A DNA stretch of 64,000 bases from Prinsepia uniflora (GCA_032719365.1 CM064861.1:93756721-93820720), one strand, 5' to 3'. Positions 22,550 through 38,627 are shown, counted from the stretch's first letter. A program made the numbers and translations. The notes: generated from the sequence alone by a model not told the origin.

Positions 22550-25500
22550 ACCTTCCCTCCTTAATTAATTTCGTCCTCGAAATTCCAACCGACCTAAACC
22601 CAACCGTTCTTCCCTCCTTAATTTAGTTCCGTTCTCGAAACTCCAACTATCCTGATTCCACAACCTCCACCTCGTGGAAATAATTCGACCTACCACGCAA
22701 CGCGTGTACGCTAGTACACCCACTAACCAGAACAATACTTACTCGTCTGTAGCCAGACGTACCGCTAACATCCATATCGTATCGACTACGTTCGACCACG
22801 TCGAATGACAGTAGTCATGCGTTCTGAATTGACACTACTTGTCAAATCTACCGTTTCGTTGACATAACCAACTAGACGGTTCCGTGCTCAACCGCTAACT
22901 ATCCTGACATCTATTCCCACTGGGAGTCACCAAAACTCACTAACCGATCCACGATGACACCTCCAACAAATTGTCACCACTTGACAGTCGTCAATCGAAA
23001 TCTGTCACTATACTCACTCGTGGTTACACTAACCAACAATTCACACGACCTGTGTGTAACTAGACCCATCAGAAATACCATGACCCAATGCACGGTATCC
23101 AATGTCCAGTTCACGACCTCGACTAATTCAATGGTATCGGACTAAGCCGACTACCAATACGCTCTCCAATGTACCACTGGTATACCCTATATATCGTCAC
23201 CAGACATCCCAAGTCTGCCCGGTGTCGTACCTCGAACAATGAACAAGGTACGTACAACTACCCATCAATCAGCCTACAACCACCTAGGTTGTAGTCAATC
23301 ACGTTTCAATTATGGAGTCCATCTGTCCGATCTAGACAAATCGAAACTCCAACCCATTATCTATTTCCAAATCCGAACCCGAATCCGCAATTTCGTAAGA
23401 AATCCCGAATCCAAATCCAGAAATCATATCCATAATCATGTCCAAATTCGAATCCAAAATCATTATTCCGTAAGCTAGCATTTGGAATAACCATTCCGAA
23501 CCCAAATCCATAAAAGAAAATCCACAGTCAAGCTTTAGAATCAAATCCTGAATCGTCACCCAGAATCCGATTCCAAACCCCAACTCCAGAAATCCTCTTT
23601 CAAGTTCCAAAATCAAATTCTAAATCGTCATCTAGAAATCTGATTCCGAAACCTGAAATATCGTTCACGTCTACCGAGACGTACCAAAACCAAACCTATC
23701 GGTTACCCGCTCAACCGATTACCACAATATGATCGATTGACTTCATAGGGAAGTCAATCCCAACATCAACACAATACTAGGTCAGACAAAATCCGACCTC
23801 GTTAGACACCTACTCATCGGACAACTACTCAGGCGAGTAGTAAGCCATATGGGATTTACCTCGAAAAGAAGTTCAGTCCCAACATGCTCCACTCAACCTC
23901 CAAGTAAGAGTAATAACTCTCCACCTATCTGGATATCCAAATCATGATCCAGATCCAACACTACGTCAAACGACTATAGACGTCACGATCGAGACTGTGG
24001 GTCCTCCCCAATCACCTCGTATCGATCCTTGGCATTCCACCTAGGAAAATCCAAAGATGATCCAAGACGATGACATCAAAACTCGTCCTATGTGCAGACA
24101 ACCAAACTCGCTGCATTCACCACGTCACGTAAACCAACATCGTCTGCCACCAATGAGAAATCTCAGTCACCTAACTTCGATATACTCATCTCCTCCTGAT
24201 GGTCCAGAACAAATCCCGGGTCCACCAACCAATACACAATCAGTGTACGAAGTGGCAACCAACAACATCAATAACATCTACATCCTCTACCACCATCAAG
24301 TATGGTAGAACCTGAGAAGTCACCCAAAACGACTTCGGACATACCCGTTACCAATGCGGAAACCCCGCATTCCACTCGTCACCTCATTCGCAACCTCTCG
24401 CGATTCCGAAGTTCCAACAAGATTGGAAACAACATACCCGGACATCAACCACGTGTCCCCTAACCAGTTTAACTCTATCTGAGTTCCACTCCTGAACCAC
24501 AGATACCGAACATATGCCCATTACGACGGTGTCACACCCCGATCCGTAACTCATCGTCATCACGATCACCGGGCACGACACCAGCACTAGCACTAGTACC
24601 AGCACCATCACTATCACCTGTCAGCATCAGCACACAAGCATCCTCACTAGCATCAGTACTGACGCTAGCACACCGTGTGCAAAACTGACCACCCTGGATC
24701 TCCGCTCATACCAAGCGACGATCGCGTACCTCTGCTCGTATAGGAGAAACTCTGTCTCCCTCGTACCTGACAACTCTGGGTACAGTCACCCTGACAACTC
24801 ATGCGAGAAAAAGAAAACGTCACCTGAACTTCACCGATTACCAACAATCGTAACTACAACCACTCTCGGTAGTAGTGCCTGCCACAAACTCGTGCAGACC
24901 AAGCCACCAGATATAGCGATCTAGACTCCGCATCCAACGGAATCCATCGACCGTACCAACTACTCCGTATCCCCGCTCCGGGATTCCATCGACAAGTACC
25001 AACCCTGATAACTTGTCCAACCAAACTCTAACCAGTCGCAACTCGACTAACCCAATGTCGTCTACCAGGTCACCCGCGACCTTAGTTGCACCAACCCACA
25101 ACTGAAGTAGCACGACAACCAACTCGGTCTAACCGATACGTACAACCCTGACTGCGAAGTGCAGTCCCAACACAAGCTGACATGACTAGACCGACTAACG
25201 AATCCAAATCCGAATAGTCGTCCAAGTCAAACCACCAGTCAACTCACATTTCCGAACCATACACATAAGGTAGGGTTCCACAATCAAGCCCTAGGGTCAC
25301 TCTGAACCCAACTGCGAAAAGCAGTAAAATCAACAATCTGACCGACTCCGCGGTCTTGACATCGTAATGACGTCAATCCAATCCTACCGTAAGTCCAATC
25401 AGGATCCTCGAATCCGGCTGCTAACTGCCGACTGCAGTAAATCCATTTAACTCAACATAATCTGACCATCTAATGGTCACACTCCTAACCAGTCGTCGGA

Positions 25501-25802
25501 ATCGATCCTACGACATCGTGAAGACGATCCCAACTAACCGTCTCACGATCCAAAACTCTAACGTAATACTACGTTAAGCCTTCCGTAGGGTTCCACACTG
25601 CCAACCCTGACAGAACCATGGCAACCCCGGCATCGAGTGCCGAACCAAGGCTTGCCAATCCTACTAACTATCGTACTGGCACCCTAACTATCAGGTTGAC
25701 CATGAACTGCAGCCCATTGAGATATCACATCCTCGACCTGTGTACATACTCCAAGAGCTACACGGTTGCTCGAATAGAGACAACCCCGCTCTGATACCAC
25801 AC
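22550..25802 (-). mobile_element. Family A interior 2 (3253 bp, non-coding)
   Basis: Same content as interior 1 but with several private 1-bp indels clustered at 24249-24890, such as GTACGAAGTGG for GTACGAGTGG and an extra A in AAAGAAAACG. These account for the 4-bp longer period of this copy. The cluster could be real or local sequencing error. Confidence 0.85.
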
Positions 25803-28800
25803 TGACAGGACCCATCCCAATCCCCCCGGGATTAGTGCGGGATGACCCTGCTCCCGTCTGACACGAAGTGTCAGACAAGGGATATTTCCGACCTTTGCCC
25901 TCCCGGGCTATCAGAGTACGCCAGGATCCGGAGGAGGCATGTGATATCTCGGTCTCTGCTACAGTCCACATCCGATGTCAACCTGAAGGGCAGTCAAAAC
26001 ATTAAAAACTGTGAGTGGACAAAACAAGAGTTTATAAAAACATTTAATAAGAAGACATTTGTACCCTCCACTAAAAAGCATGCATGCATTCGAAAACCAT
26101 TTATCCAAAACAAACCATATGTGGGACTAAGCCCAAAGCAGATATAAACCAAGGTCGAAAGGACCCCAATGAATACGACCATACGGGCCACTGCCCAATC
26201 CATACGGGACTCGGCCCCAAACCATAAAGAAACCAAGTACACGAGCCACTGCTCAAATCCTGTGCACACCTGTGCACACCACATATCATATATCATATAT
26301 ACATCACATACATATATATAAGTCACACAACCAATCCTGTCACGGTATCCAAAGCTACGCGCGTGCTACCCGGGTCTCAATCCGAGTCATCTCAAAGTCA
26401 AGGTCAATGTCCGTAGATCAATGACCCTCCCTGAAGGTAACGAACCATAGCCTTCCTGAGAGTAAGGAACCCAACTGGGGGGTGACTTCACTCAGTCGGT
26501 GCTCCGTGACTACTCCGGGGTCCACCCAGGCCAACGACCCTCCCCGGAGGAGATAATAGAAGTAAAGGAAGGTAGACGAACATATATATACATAACATAA
26601 ACATTCATGACCGGTTCCCCTGAACCGTCATGAATCCATAATATCCATAATCAGGTAACATGCCGGTTCCCATAAACCGTCATGTACCGTAATAACATAA
26701 CCGAGGTAACATGCCGGTTCCCATAAACCGTCATGTACCGTAATAACCAACAAGGGTTCATGCCGGTTCCCATAAACCGTCATGTACCGTAATAACATAA
26801 CCGAGGTAACATGCCGGTTCCCATAAACCGTCATGTACCGTAATAACCAACAAGGGTTCATGCCGGTTCCCATAAACCGTCATGAACCATGATACCATAA
26901 CAAGGGTTCATGCCGGTTCCCATAAACCGTCATGAACCTGGGAATCCATTTAAGGTTTCTTGACCTGAAATCAAAACCGTAAAGTGACTGGGTCTCGTAC
27001 CCGAACATAGGACACCAACTGGGCACCGTGCCCGGAATCTGAGGTCATATGCCCGAGACAAAACCAAATGGGTTTCATACCCGAGTTTATCATTTTGAAA
27101 TCCAAATTCAGTTCATTTAAATCAATAAAGAAATACAGACCCGTATAAGCACCGTATAAGGCCGAAACCTCGAAATACGTGCTTATACGTAACCACATAC
27201 AAATGCACCCATGGCATCATCAAACAAGTAAATAAACATATAATAAACATTTATGCATGCACCAATTTAGAAAACAAGGTCCACTCACAGACCGTCCGAG
27301 CTACCGCCTCGATTTGCGTGCCATACGGCTCCCCGAGCCGATCACCGTCACCGGGACTCCCAAACCTGTCCAAATCGTAATAGAAGGTTACTAACTACTT
27401 AATTAACCTCCCACTAAAGCCCCGTAATTTTCCCGTATTTTTAACTATTTTTAATCCCGAACCTAAACCTTCCGATGCCCCGAAACATATCGAGACGGTG
27501 TCCGATCGACACAAAACCAGTCCCAAAATGTTCGTTACATCGAATAGATGCTTTCACATGTTGGAACCTTCCCCAGATTCCCTGCCACGCGCCCTCACGC
27601 GCCGCCTGAAGTGGCTGCGCGTGGGCTTCACGCGCCTGCTACAGTACCTGCTTACGTCATCGCTGACGTCAGCATGACGTCATCACTGACAGCCCCTGAC
27701 AGTGACACGTGTCACGCTCCCATTGGCCCACTGTCTGACATGTCAGTCTGACATTGTCAGATCTGACATGATGACGTCATCCCTGACATGATGACGTCAT
27801 CAGGATGACGTCATCAGTCATCCCCTACATCAATCAGACCGGTCCGAACCGGTCCGGTCCGGTTTTTCCTGCGACTTGGACCGGCGTAACCGGTCCAGGT
27901 GTCCTTCTCCCTCATTTTCGGTCCGATTTCATCCATTCCAATTCCTAAATTCCTATTTCTTCATTTCCTATCAATCCTAATTAACTAAACAACCTAAAAC
28001 CTACGAAATCCGACCGGTCCAATTTGAACCTCACGGTTCAATTTTTCCCGATCAGTCTACATGGCTTCTCAGCCGTCAACCACCACCAAAACCGTCCTAA
28101 AACCTTCCTAGCATCCTACTAATCATTCCCTAATCATTTTAAACCAACCATAATGCTCACATTGAAAAATGAGGAAAAACGGGCTTACCGGGTACCCGAT
28201 CGGGTTTCGGGCTCCCGCCACCGCCCACGGCGGTTCCAGCCACCAGCTGCCGTCCTAGTCCTCCTCTCTCACTCTCCTGGTTCCTCAGATCATAAGGGAT
28301 GAAGGTGTTGGGATTTTGGGTGAAATGGGATCGGGTAATGGATGGAGGAAAAAATGGAAGAAATGGATGCACGGTGAATGGGTTTGGTGCATGAGTAGGT
28401 GGGGTTGGCCAGTGGATGGGTGACAAGTGTCACTCATCCATTGGGCCTCCATTAAATTTCTGGGCCCACTAGAAACAAAACTGCACTTTTTGTCTCGTAA
28501 AACGTGCCATCGTGAATAGTAACCGGGAACTTCCGTGAATCGTAACTTCGCCGTCGAACGTCCGCATTCGACGTGCCGCCTGTCTACGGATTCGTATCGT
28601 CCTTATCTACGTAACGGTCTTCGGCCCTCGGCCATCGGACCTCCCGATCAAAAAGTCAACTTTTGACCTCCTATTCACCCAAATTACCAAAATGCCCCTA
28701 AACTTCCGAACGTCATAACTTCTTCCTCGAACGTCGGAATTGAACGTGCCACCTGTCTATGAACTCGTGACGTCACGAACTACGTCACGGTCATCGGTCA

Positions 28801-28965
28801 AAGTCCATTTGACTGCCTGATTAAAAAGTCAACGTTTTGCCACCATCAGGGGCAAAACGGTCATTTCGCACCGTTCGTCCGATTTCGCTCTACTAATCAC
28901 GGATTAGCCTCACTAATCGTGATTAGTCACTAATCTAATCTAGGAATTTGGGACGGGTCGTTACA
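25803..28965 (-). repeat. Family A LTR 3 (3163 bp)
   Basis: Shared by interiors 2 and 3. Agrees with LTRs 1 and 2 at the two sites that mark LTRs 4 and 5. Confidence 0.92.
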
Positions 28966-31900
28966 ACCTTCCCTCCTTAATTAATTTCGTCCTCGAAATT
29001 CCAACCGACCTAAACCCAACCGTTCTTCCCTCCTTAATTTAGTTCCGTTCTCGAAACTCCAACTATCCTGATTCCACAACCTCCACCTCGTGGAAATAAT
29101 TCGACCTACCACGCAACGCGTGTACGCTAGTACACCCACTAACCAGAACAATACTTACTCGTCTGTAGCCAGACGTACCGCTAACATCCATATCGTATCG
29201 ACTACGTTCGACCACGTCGAATGACAGTAGTCATGCGTTCTGAATTGACACTACTTGTCAAATCTACCGTTTCGTTGACATAACCAACTAGACGGTTCCG
29301 TGCTCAACCGCTAACTATCCTGACATCTATTCCCACTGGGAGTCACCAAAACTCACTAACCGATCCACGATGACACCTCCAACAAATTGTCACCACTTGA
29401 CAGTCGTCAATCGAAATCTGTCACTATACTCACTCGTGGTTACACTAACCAACAATTCACACGACCTGTGTGTAACTAGACCCATCAGAAATACCATGAC
29501 CCAATGCACGGTATCCAATGTCCAGTTCACGACCTCGACTAATTCAATGGTATCGGACTAAGCCGACTACCAATACGCTCTCCAATGTACCACTGGTATA
29601 CCCTATATATCGTCACCAGACATCCCAAGTCTGCCCGGTGTCGTACCTCGAACAATGAACAAGGTACGTACAACTACCCATCAATCAGCCTACAACCACC
29701 TAGGTTGTAGTCAATCACGTTTCAATTATGGAGTCCATCTGTTCGATCTAGACAAATCGAAACTCCAACCCATTATCTATTTCCAAATCCGAACCCGAAT
29801 CCGCAATTTCGTAAGAAATCCCGAATCCAAATCCAGAAATCATATCCATAATCATGTCCAAATTCGAATCCAAAATCATTATTCCGTAAGCTAGCATTTG
29901 GAATAACCATTCCGAACCCAAATCCATAAAAGAAAATCCACAGTCAAGCTTTAGAATCAAATCCTGAATCGTCACCCAGAATCCGATTCCAAACCCCAAC
30001 TCCAGAAATCCTCTTTCAAGTTCCAAAATCAAATTCTAAATCGTCATCTAGAAATCTGATTCCGAAACCTGAAATATCGTTCACGTCTACCGAGACGTAC
30101 CAAAACCAAACCTATCGGTTACCCGCTCAACCGATTACCACAATATGATCGATTGACTTCATAGGGAAGTCAATCCCAACATCAACACAATACTAGGTCA
30201 GACAAAATCCGACCTCGTTAGACACCTACTCATCGGACAACTACTCAGGCGAGTAGTAAGCCATATGGGATTTACCTCGAAAAGAAGTTCAGTCCCAACA
30301 TGCTCCACTCAACCTCCAAGTAAGAGTAATAACTCTCCACCTATCTGGATATCCAAATCATGATCCAGATCCAACACTACGTCAAACGACTATAGACGTC
30401 ACGATCGAGACTGTGGGTCCTCCCCAATCACCTCGTATCGATCCTTGGCATTCCACCTAGGAAAATCCAAAGATGATCCAAGACGATGACATCAAAACTC
30501 GTCCTATGTGCAGACAACCAAACTCGCTGCATTCACCACGTCACGTAAACCAACATCGTCTGCCACCAATGAGAAATCTCAGTCACCTAACTTCGATATA
30601 CTCATCTCCTCCTGATGGTCCAGAACAAATCCCGGGTCCACCAACCAATACACAATCAGTGTACGAGTGGCAACCAACAACATCAATAACATCTACATCC
30701 TCTACCACCATCAAGTATGGTAGAACCTGAGAAGTCACCCAAAACGACTTCGACATACCCGTTACCAATGCGGAAAACCCGCATTCCACTCGTCACCTCA
30801 TTCGCAACCTCTCGCGATTCCGAAGTTCCAACAAGATTGGAAACAACATACCCGGACATCAACCACGTGTCCCCTAACCAGTTTAACTCTATCTGAGTTC
30901 CACTCCTGAACCACAGATACCGAACATATGCCCATTACGACGGTGTCACACCCCGATCCGTAACTCATCGTCATCACGATCACCGGCACCGACACCAGCA
31001 CTAGCACTAGTACCAGCACCATCACTATCACCTGTCAGCATCAGCACACAAGCATCCTCACTAGCATCAGTACTGACGCTAGCACACCGTGTGCAAAACT
31101 GACCACCCTGGATCTCCGCTCATACCAAGCGACGATCGCGTACCTCTGCTCGTATAGGAGAAACTCTGTCTCCCTCGTACCTGACAACTCTGGGTACAGT
31201 CACCCTGACAACTCATGCGAGAAAAAGAAACGTCACCTGAACTTCACCGATTACCAACAATCGTAACTACAACCACTCTCGGTAGTAGTGCCTGCCACAA
31301 CTCGTGCAGACCAAGCCACCAGATATAGCGATCTAGACTCCGCATCCAACGGAATCCATCGACCGTACCAACTACTCCGTATCCCCGCTCCGGGATTCCA
31401 TCGACAAGTACCAACCCTGATAACTTGTCCAACCAAACTCTAACCAGTCGCAACTCGACTAACCCAATGTCGTCTACCAGGTCACCCGCGACCTTAGTTG
31501 CACCAACCCACAACTGAAGTAGCACGACAACCAACTCGGTCTAACCGATACGTACAACCCTGACTGCGAAGTGCAGTCCCAACACAAGCTGACATGACTA
31601 GACCGACTAACGAATCCAAATCCGAATAGTCGTCCAAGTCAAACCACCAGTCAACTCACATTTCCGAACCATACACATAAGGTAGGGTTCCACAATCAAG
31701 CCCTAGGGTCACTCTGAACCCAACTGCGAAAAGCAGTAAAATCAACAATCTGACCGACTCCGCGGTCTTGACATCGTAATGACGTCAATCCAATCCTACC
31801 GTAAGTCCAATCAGGATCCTCGAATCCGGCTGCTAACTGCCGACTGCAGTAAATCCATTTAACTCAACATAATCTGACCATCTAATGGTCACACTCCTAA

Positions 31901-32214
31901 CCAGTCGTCGGAATCGATCCTACGACATCGTGAAGACGATCCCAACTAACCGTCTCACGATCCAAAACTCTAACGTAATACTACGTTAAGCCTTCCGTAG
32001 GGTTCCACACTGCCAACCCTGACAGAACCATGGCAACCCCGGCATCGAGTGCCGAACCAAGGCTTGCCAATCCTACTAACTATCGTACTGGCACCCTAAC
32101 TATCAGGTTGACCATGAACTGCAGCCCATTGAGATATCACATCCTCGACCTGTGTACATACTCCAAGAGCTACACGGTTGCTCGAATAGAGACAACCCCG
32201 CTCTGATACCACAC
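28966..32214 (-). mobile_element. Family A interior 3 (3249 bp, non-coding)
   Basis: Same length as interior 1. One private base is CTGTTCGATC near 29740, where the others read CTGTCCGATC. No coding capacity. Confidence 0.85.
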
Positions 32215-35200
32215 TGACAGGACCCATCCCAATCCCCCCGGGATTAGTGCGGGATGACCCTGCTCCCGTCTGACACGAAGTGTCAGACAAGGGATATTTC
32301 CGACCTTTGCCCTCCCGGGCTATCAGAGTACGCCAGGATCCGGAGGAGGCATGTGATATCTCGGTCTCTGCTACAGTCCACATCCGATGTCAACCTGAAG
32401 GGCAGTCAAAACATTAAAAACTGTGAGTGGACAAAACAAGAGTTTATAAAAACATTTAATAAGAAGACATTTGTACCCTCCACTAAAAAGCATGCATGCA
32501 TTCGAAAACCATTTATCCAAAACAAACCATATGTGGGACTAAGCCCAAAGCAGATATAAACCAAGGTCGAAAGGACCCCAATGAATACGACCATACGGGC
32601 CACTGCCCAATCCATACGGGACTCGGCCCCAAACCATAAAGAAACCAAGTACACGAGCCACTGCTCAAATCCTGTGCACACCTGTGCACACCACATATCA
32701 TATATCATATATACATCACATACATATATATAAGTCACACAACCAATCCTGTCACGGTATCCAAAGCTACGCGCGTGCTACCCGGGTCTCAATCCGAGTC
32801 ATCTCAAAGTCAAGGTCAATGTCCGTAGATCAATGACCCTCCCTGAAGGTAACGAACCATAGCCTTCCTGAGAGTAAGGAACCCAACTGGGGGGTGACTT
32901 CACTCAGTCGGTGCTCCGTGACTACTCCGGGGTCCACCCAGGCCAACGACCCTCCCCGGAGGAGATAATAGAAGTAAAGGAAGGTAGACGAACATATATA
33001 TACATAACATAAACATTCATGACCGGTTCCCCTGAACCGTCATGAATCCATAATATCCATAATCAGGTAACATGCCGGTTCCCATAAACCGTCATGTACC
33101 GTAATAACATAACCGAGGTAACATGCCGGTTCCCATAAACCGTCATGTACCGTAATAACCAACAAGGGTTCATGCCGGTTCCCATAAACCGTCATGTACC
33201 GTAATAACATAACCGAGGTAACATGCCGGTTCCCATAAACCGTCATGTACCGTAATAACCAACAAGGGTTCATGCCGGTTCCCATAAACCGTCATGAACC
33301 ATGATACCATAACAAGGGTTCATGCCGGTTCCCATAAACCGTCATGAACCTGGGAATCCATTTAAGGTTTCTTGACCTGAAATCAAAATCGTAAAGTGAC
33401 TGGGTCTCGTACCCGAACATAGGACACCAACTGGGCACCGTGCCCGGAATCTGAGGTCATATGCCCGAGACAAAACCAAATGGGTTTCATACCCGAGTTT
33501 ATCATTTTGAAATCCAAATTCAGTTCATTTAAATCAATAAAGAAATACAGACCCGTATAAGCACCGTATAAGGCCGAAACCTCGAAATACGTGCTTATAC
33601 GTAACCACATACAAATGCACCCATGGCATCATCAAACAAGTAAATAAACATATAATAAACATTTATGCATGCACCAATTTAGAAAACAAGGTCCACTCAC
33701 AGACCGTCCGAGCTACCGCCTCGATTTGCGTGCCATACGGCTCCCCGAGCCGATCACCGTCACCGGGACTCCCAAACCTGTCCAAATCGTAATAGAAGGT
33801 TACTAACTACTTAATTAACCTCCCACTAAAGCCCCGTAATTTTCCCGTATTTTTAACTATTTTTAATCCCGAACCTAAACCTTCCGATGCCCCGAAACAT
33901 ATCGAGACGGTGTCCGATCGACACAAAACCAGTCCCAAAATGTTCGTTACATCGAATAGATGATTTCACATGTTGGAACCTTCCCCAGATTCCCTGCCAC
34001 GCGCCCTCACGCGCCGCCTGAAGTGGCTGCGCGTGGGCTTCACGCGCCTGCTACAGTACCTGCTTACGTCATCGCTGACGTCAGCATGACGTCATCACTG
34101 ACAGCCCCTGACAGTGACACGTGTCACGCTCCCATTGGCCCACTGTCTGACATGTCAGTCTGACATTGTCAGATCTGACATGATGACGTCATCCCTGACA
34201 TGATGACGTCATCAGGATGACGTCATCAGTCATCCCCTACATCAATCAGACCGGTCCGAACCGGTCCGGTCCGGTTTTTCCTGCGACTTGGACCGGCGTA
34301 ACCGGTCCAGGTGTCCTTCTCCCTCATTTTCGGTCCGATTTCATCCATTCCAATTCCTAAATTCCTATTTCTTCATTTCCTATCAATCCTAATTAACTAA
34401 ACAACCTAAAATCTACGAAATCCGACCGGTCCAATTTGAACCTCACGGTTCAATTTTTCCCGATCAGTCTACATGGCTTCTCAGCCGTCAACCACCACCA
34501 AAACCGTCCTAAAACCTTCCTAGCATCCTACTAATCATTCCCTAATCATTTAAAACCAACCATAATGCTCACATTGAAAAATGAGGAAAAACGGGCTTAC
34601 CGGGTACCCGATCGGGTTTCGGGCTCCCGCCACCGCCCACGGCGGTTCCAGCCACCAGCTGCCGTCCTAGTCCTCCTCTCTCACTCTCCTGGTTCCTCAG
34701 ATCATAAGGGATGAAGGTGTTGGGATTTTGGGTGAAATGGGATCGGGTAATGGATGGAGGAAAAAATGGAAGAAATGGATGCACGGTGAATGGGTTTGGT
34801 GCATGAGTAGGTGGGGTTGGCCAGTAGATGGGTAACAAAGTGTCACTCATCCATTGGGCCTCCATTAAATTTCTGGGCCCACTAGAAACAAAACTGCACT
34901 TTTTGTCTCGTAAAACGTGCCGTCGTGAATAGTAACCGGGAACTTCCGTGAATCGTAACTTCGCCGTCGAACGTCCGCATTCGACGTGCCGCCTGTCTAC
35001 GGATTCGTATCGTCCTTATCTACGTAACGGTCTTCGGCCCTCGGCCATCGGACCTCCCGATCAAAAAGTCAACTTTTGACCTCCTATTCACCCAAATTAC
35101 CAAAATGCCCCTAAACTTCCGAACGTCATAACTTCTTCCTCGAACGTCGGAATTGAACGTGCCACCTGTCTATGAACTCGTGACGTCACGAACTACGTCA

Positions 35201-35378
35201 CGGTCATCGGTCAAAGTCCATTTGACTGCCTGATTAAAAAGTCAACGTTTTGCCACCATCAGGGGCAAAACGGTCATTTCGCACCGTTCGTCCGATTTCG
35301 CTCTACTAATCACGGATTAGCCTCACTAATCGTGATTAGTCACTAATCTAATCTAGGAATTTGGGACGGGTCGTTACA
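32215..35378 (-). repeat. Family A LTR 4 (3164 bp)
   Basis: Shares two variants with LTR 5 only: CAAAATCGTAAAG near 33386 and AGATGATTTCAC near 33958. Private changes include CCAGTAGATGGGTAACAAAG near 34822 and GCCGTCGTG near 34919. It is the most divergent of the full LTRs. Confidence 0.92.
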
Positions 35379-38300
35379 ACCTTCCCTCCTTAATTAATTT
35401 CGTCCTCGAAATTCCAACCGACCTAAACCCAACCGTTCTTCCCTCCTTAATTTAGTTCCGTTCTCGAAACTCCAACTATCCTGATTCCACAACCTCCACC
35501 TCGTGGAAATAATTCGACCTACCACGCAACGCGTGTACGCTAGTACACCCACTAACCAGAACAATACTTACTCGTCTGTAGCCAGACGTACCGCTAACAT
35601 CCATATCGTATCGACTACGTTCGACCACGTCGAATGACAGTAGTCATGCGTTCTGAATTGACACTACTTGTCAAATCTACCGTTTCGTTGACATAACCAA
35701 CTAGACGGTTCCGTGCTCAACCGCTAACTATCCTGACATCTATTCCCACTGGGAGTCACCAAAACTCACTAACCGATCCACGATGACACCTCCAACAAAT
35801 TGTCACCACTTGACAGTCGTCAATCGAAATCTGTCACTATACTCACTCGTGGTTACACTAACCAACAATTCACACGACCTGTGTGTAACTAGACCCATCA
35901 GAAATACCATGACCCAATGCACGGTATCCAATGTCCAGTTCACGACCTCGACTAATTCAATGGTATCGGACTAAGCCGACTACCAATACGCTCTCCAATT
36001 TACCACTGGTATACCCTATATATCGTCACCAGACATCCCAAGTCTGCCCGGTGTCGTACCTCGAACAATGAACAAGGTACGTACAACTACCCATCAATCA
36101 GCCTACAACCACCTAGGTTGTAGTCAATCACGTTTCAATTATGGAGTCCATCTGTCCGATCTAGACAAATCGAAACTCCAACCCATTATCTATTTCCAAA
36201 TCCGAACCCGAATCCGCAATTTCGTAAGAAATCCCGAATCCAAATCCAGAAATCATATCCATAATCATGTCCAAATTCGAATCCAAAATCATTATTCCGT
36301 AAGCTAGCATTTGGAATAACCATTCCGAACCCAAATCCATAAAAGAAAATCCACAGTCAAGCTTTAGAATCAAATCCTGAATCGTCACCCAGAATCCGAT
36401 TCCAAACCCCAACTCCAGAAATCCTCTTTCAAGTTCCAAAATCAAATTCTAAATCGTCATCTAGAAATCTGATTCCGAAACCTGAAATATCGTTCACGTC
36501 TACCGAGACGTACCAAAACCAAACCTATCGGTTACCCGCTCAACCGATTACCACAATATGATCGATTGACTTCATAGGGAAGTCAATCCCAACATCAACA
36601 CAATACTAGGTCAGACAAAATCCGACCTCGTTAGACACCTACTCATCGGACAACTACTCAGGCGAGTAGTAAGCCATATGGGATTTACCTCGAAAAGAAG
36701 TTCAGTCCCAACATGCTCCACTCAACCTCCAAGTAAGAGTAATAACTCTCCACCTATCTGGATATCCAAATCATGATCCAGATCCAACACTACGTCAAAC
36801 GACTATAGACGTCACGATCGAGACTGTGGGTCCTCCCCAATCACCTCGTATCGATCCTTGGCATTCCACCTAGGAAAATCCAAAGATGATCCAAGACGAT
36901 GACATCAAAACTCGTCCTATGTGCAGACAACCAAACTCGCTGCATTCACCACGTCACGTAAACCAACATCGTCTGCCACCAATGAGAAATCTCAGTCACC
37001 TAACTTCGATATACTCATCTCCTCCTGATGGTCCAGAACAAATCCCGGGTCCACCAACCAATACACAATCAGTGTACGAGTGGCAACCAACAACATCAAT
37101 AACATCTACATCCTCTACCACCATCAAGTATGGTAGAACCTGAGAAGTCACCCAAAACGACTTCGACATACCCGTTACCAATGCGGAAAACCCGCATTCC
37201 ACTCGTCACCTCATTCGCAACCTCTCGCGATTCCGAAGTTCCAACAAGATTGGAAACAACATACCCGGACATCAACCACGTGTCCCCTAACCAGTTTAAC
37301 TCTATCTGAGTTCCACTCCTGAACCACAGATACCGAACATATGCCCATTACGACGGTGTCACACCCCGATCCGTAACTCATCGTCATCACGATCACCGGC
37401 ACCGACACCAGCACTAGCACTAGTACCAGCACCATCACTATCACCTGTCAGCATCAGCACACAAGCATCCTCACTAGCATCAGTACTGACGCTAGCACAC
37501 CGTGTGCAAAACTGACCACCCTGGATCTCCGCTCATACCAAGCGACGATCGCGTACCTCTGCTCGTATAGGAGAAACTCTGTCTCCCTCGTACCTGACAA
37601 CTCTGGGTACAGTCACCCTGACAACTCATGCGAGAAAAAGAAACGTCACCTGAACTTCACCGATTACCAACAATCGTAACTACAACCACTCTCGGTAGTA
37701 GTGCCTGCCACAACTCGTGCAGACCAAGCCACCAGATATAGCGATCTAGACTCCGCATCCAACGGAATCCATCGACCGTACCAACTACTCCGTATCCCCG
37801 CTCCGGGATTCCATCGACAAGTACCAACCCTGATAACTTGTCCAACCAAACTCTAACCAGTCGCAACTCGACTAACCCAATGTCGTCTACCAGGTCACCC
37901 GCGACCTTAGTTGCACCAACCCACAACTGAAGTAGCACGACAACCAACTCGGTCTAACCGATACGTACAACCCTGACTGCGAAGTGCAGTCCCAACACAA
38001 GCTGACATGACTAGACCGACTAACGAATCCAAATCCGAATAGTCGTCCAAGTCAAACCACCAGTCAACTCACATTTCCGAACCATACACATAAGGTAGGG
38101 TTCCACAATCAAGCCCTAGGGTCACTCTGAACCCAACTGCGAAAAGCAGTAAAATCAACAATCTGACCGACTCCGCGGTCTTGACATCGTAATGACGTCA
38201 ATCCAATCCTACCGTAAGTCCAATCAGGATCCTCGAATCCGGCTGCTAACTGCCGACTGCAGTAAATCCATTTAACTCAACATAATCTGACCATCTAATG

Positions 38301-38627
38301 GTCACACTCCTAACCAGTCGTCGGAATCGATCCTACGACATCGTGAAGACGATCCCAACTAACCGTCTCACGATCCAAAACTCTAACGTAATACTACGTT
38401 AAGCCTTCCGTAGGGTTCCACACTGCCAACCCTGACAGAACCATGGCAACCCCGGCATCGAGTGCCGAACCAAGGCTTGCCAATCCTACTAACTATCGTA
38501 CTGGCACCCTAACTATCAGGTTGACCATGAACTGCAGCCCATTGAGATATCACATCCTCGACCTGTGTACATACTCCAAGAGCTACACGGTTGCTCGAAT
38601 AGAGACAACCCCGCTCTGATACCACAC
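35379..38627 (-). mobile_element. Family A interior 4 (3249 bp, non-coding)
   Basis: Last interior of the array, with a private base at CTCCAATTTACC near 36000. Non-coding like the others. Confidence 0.85.
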
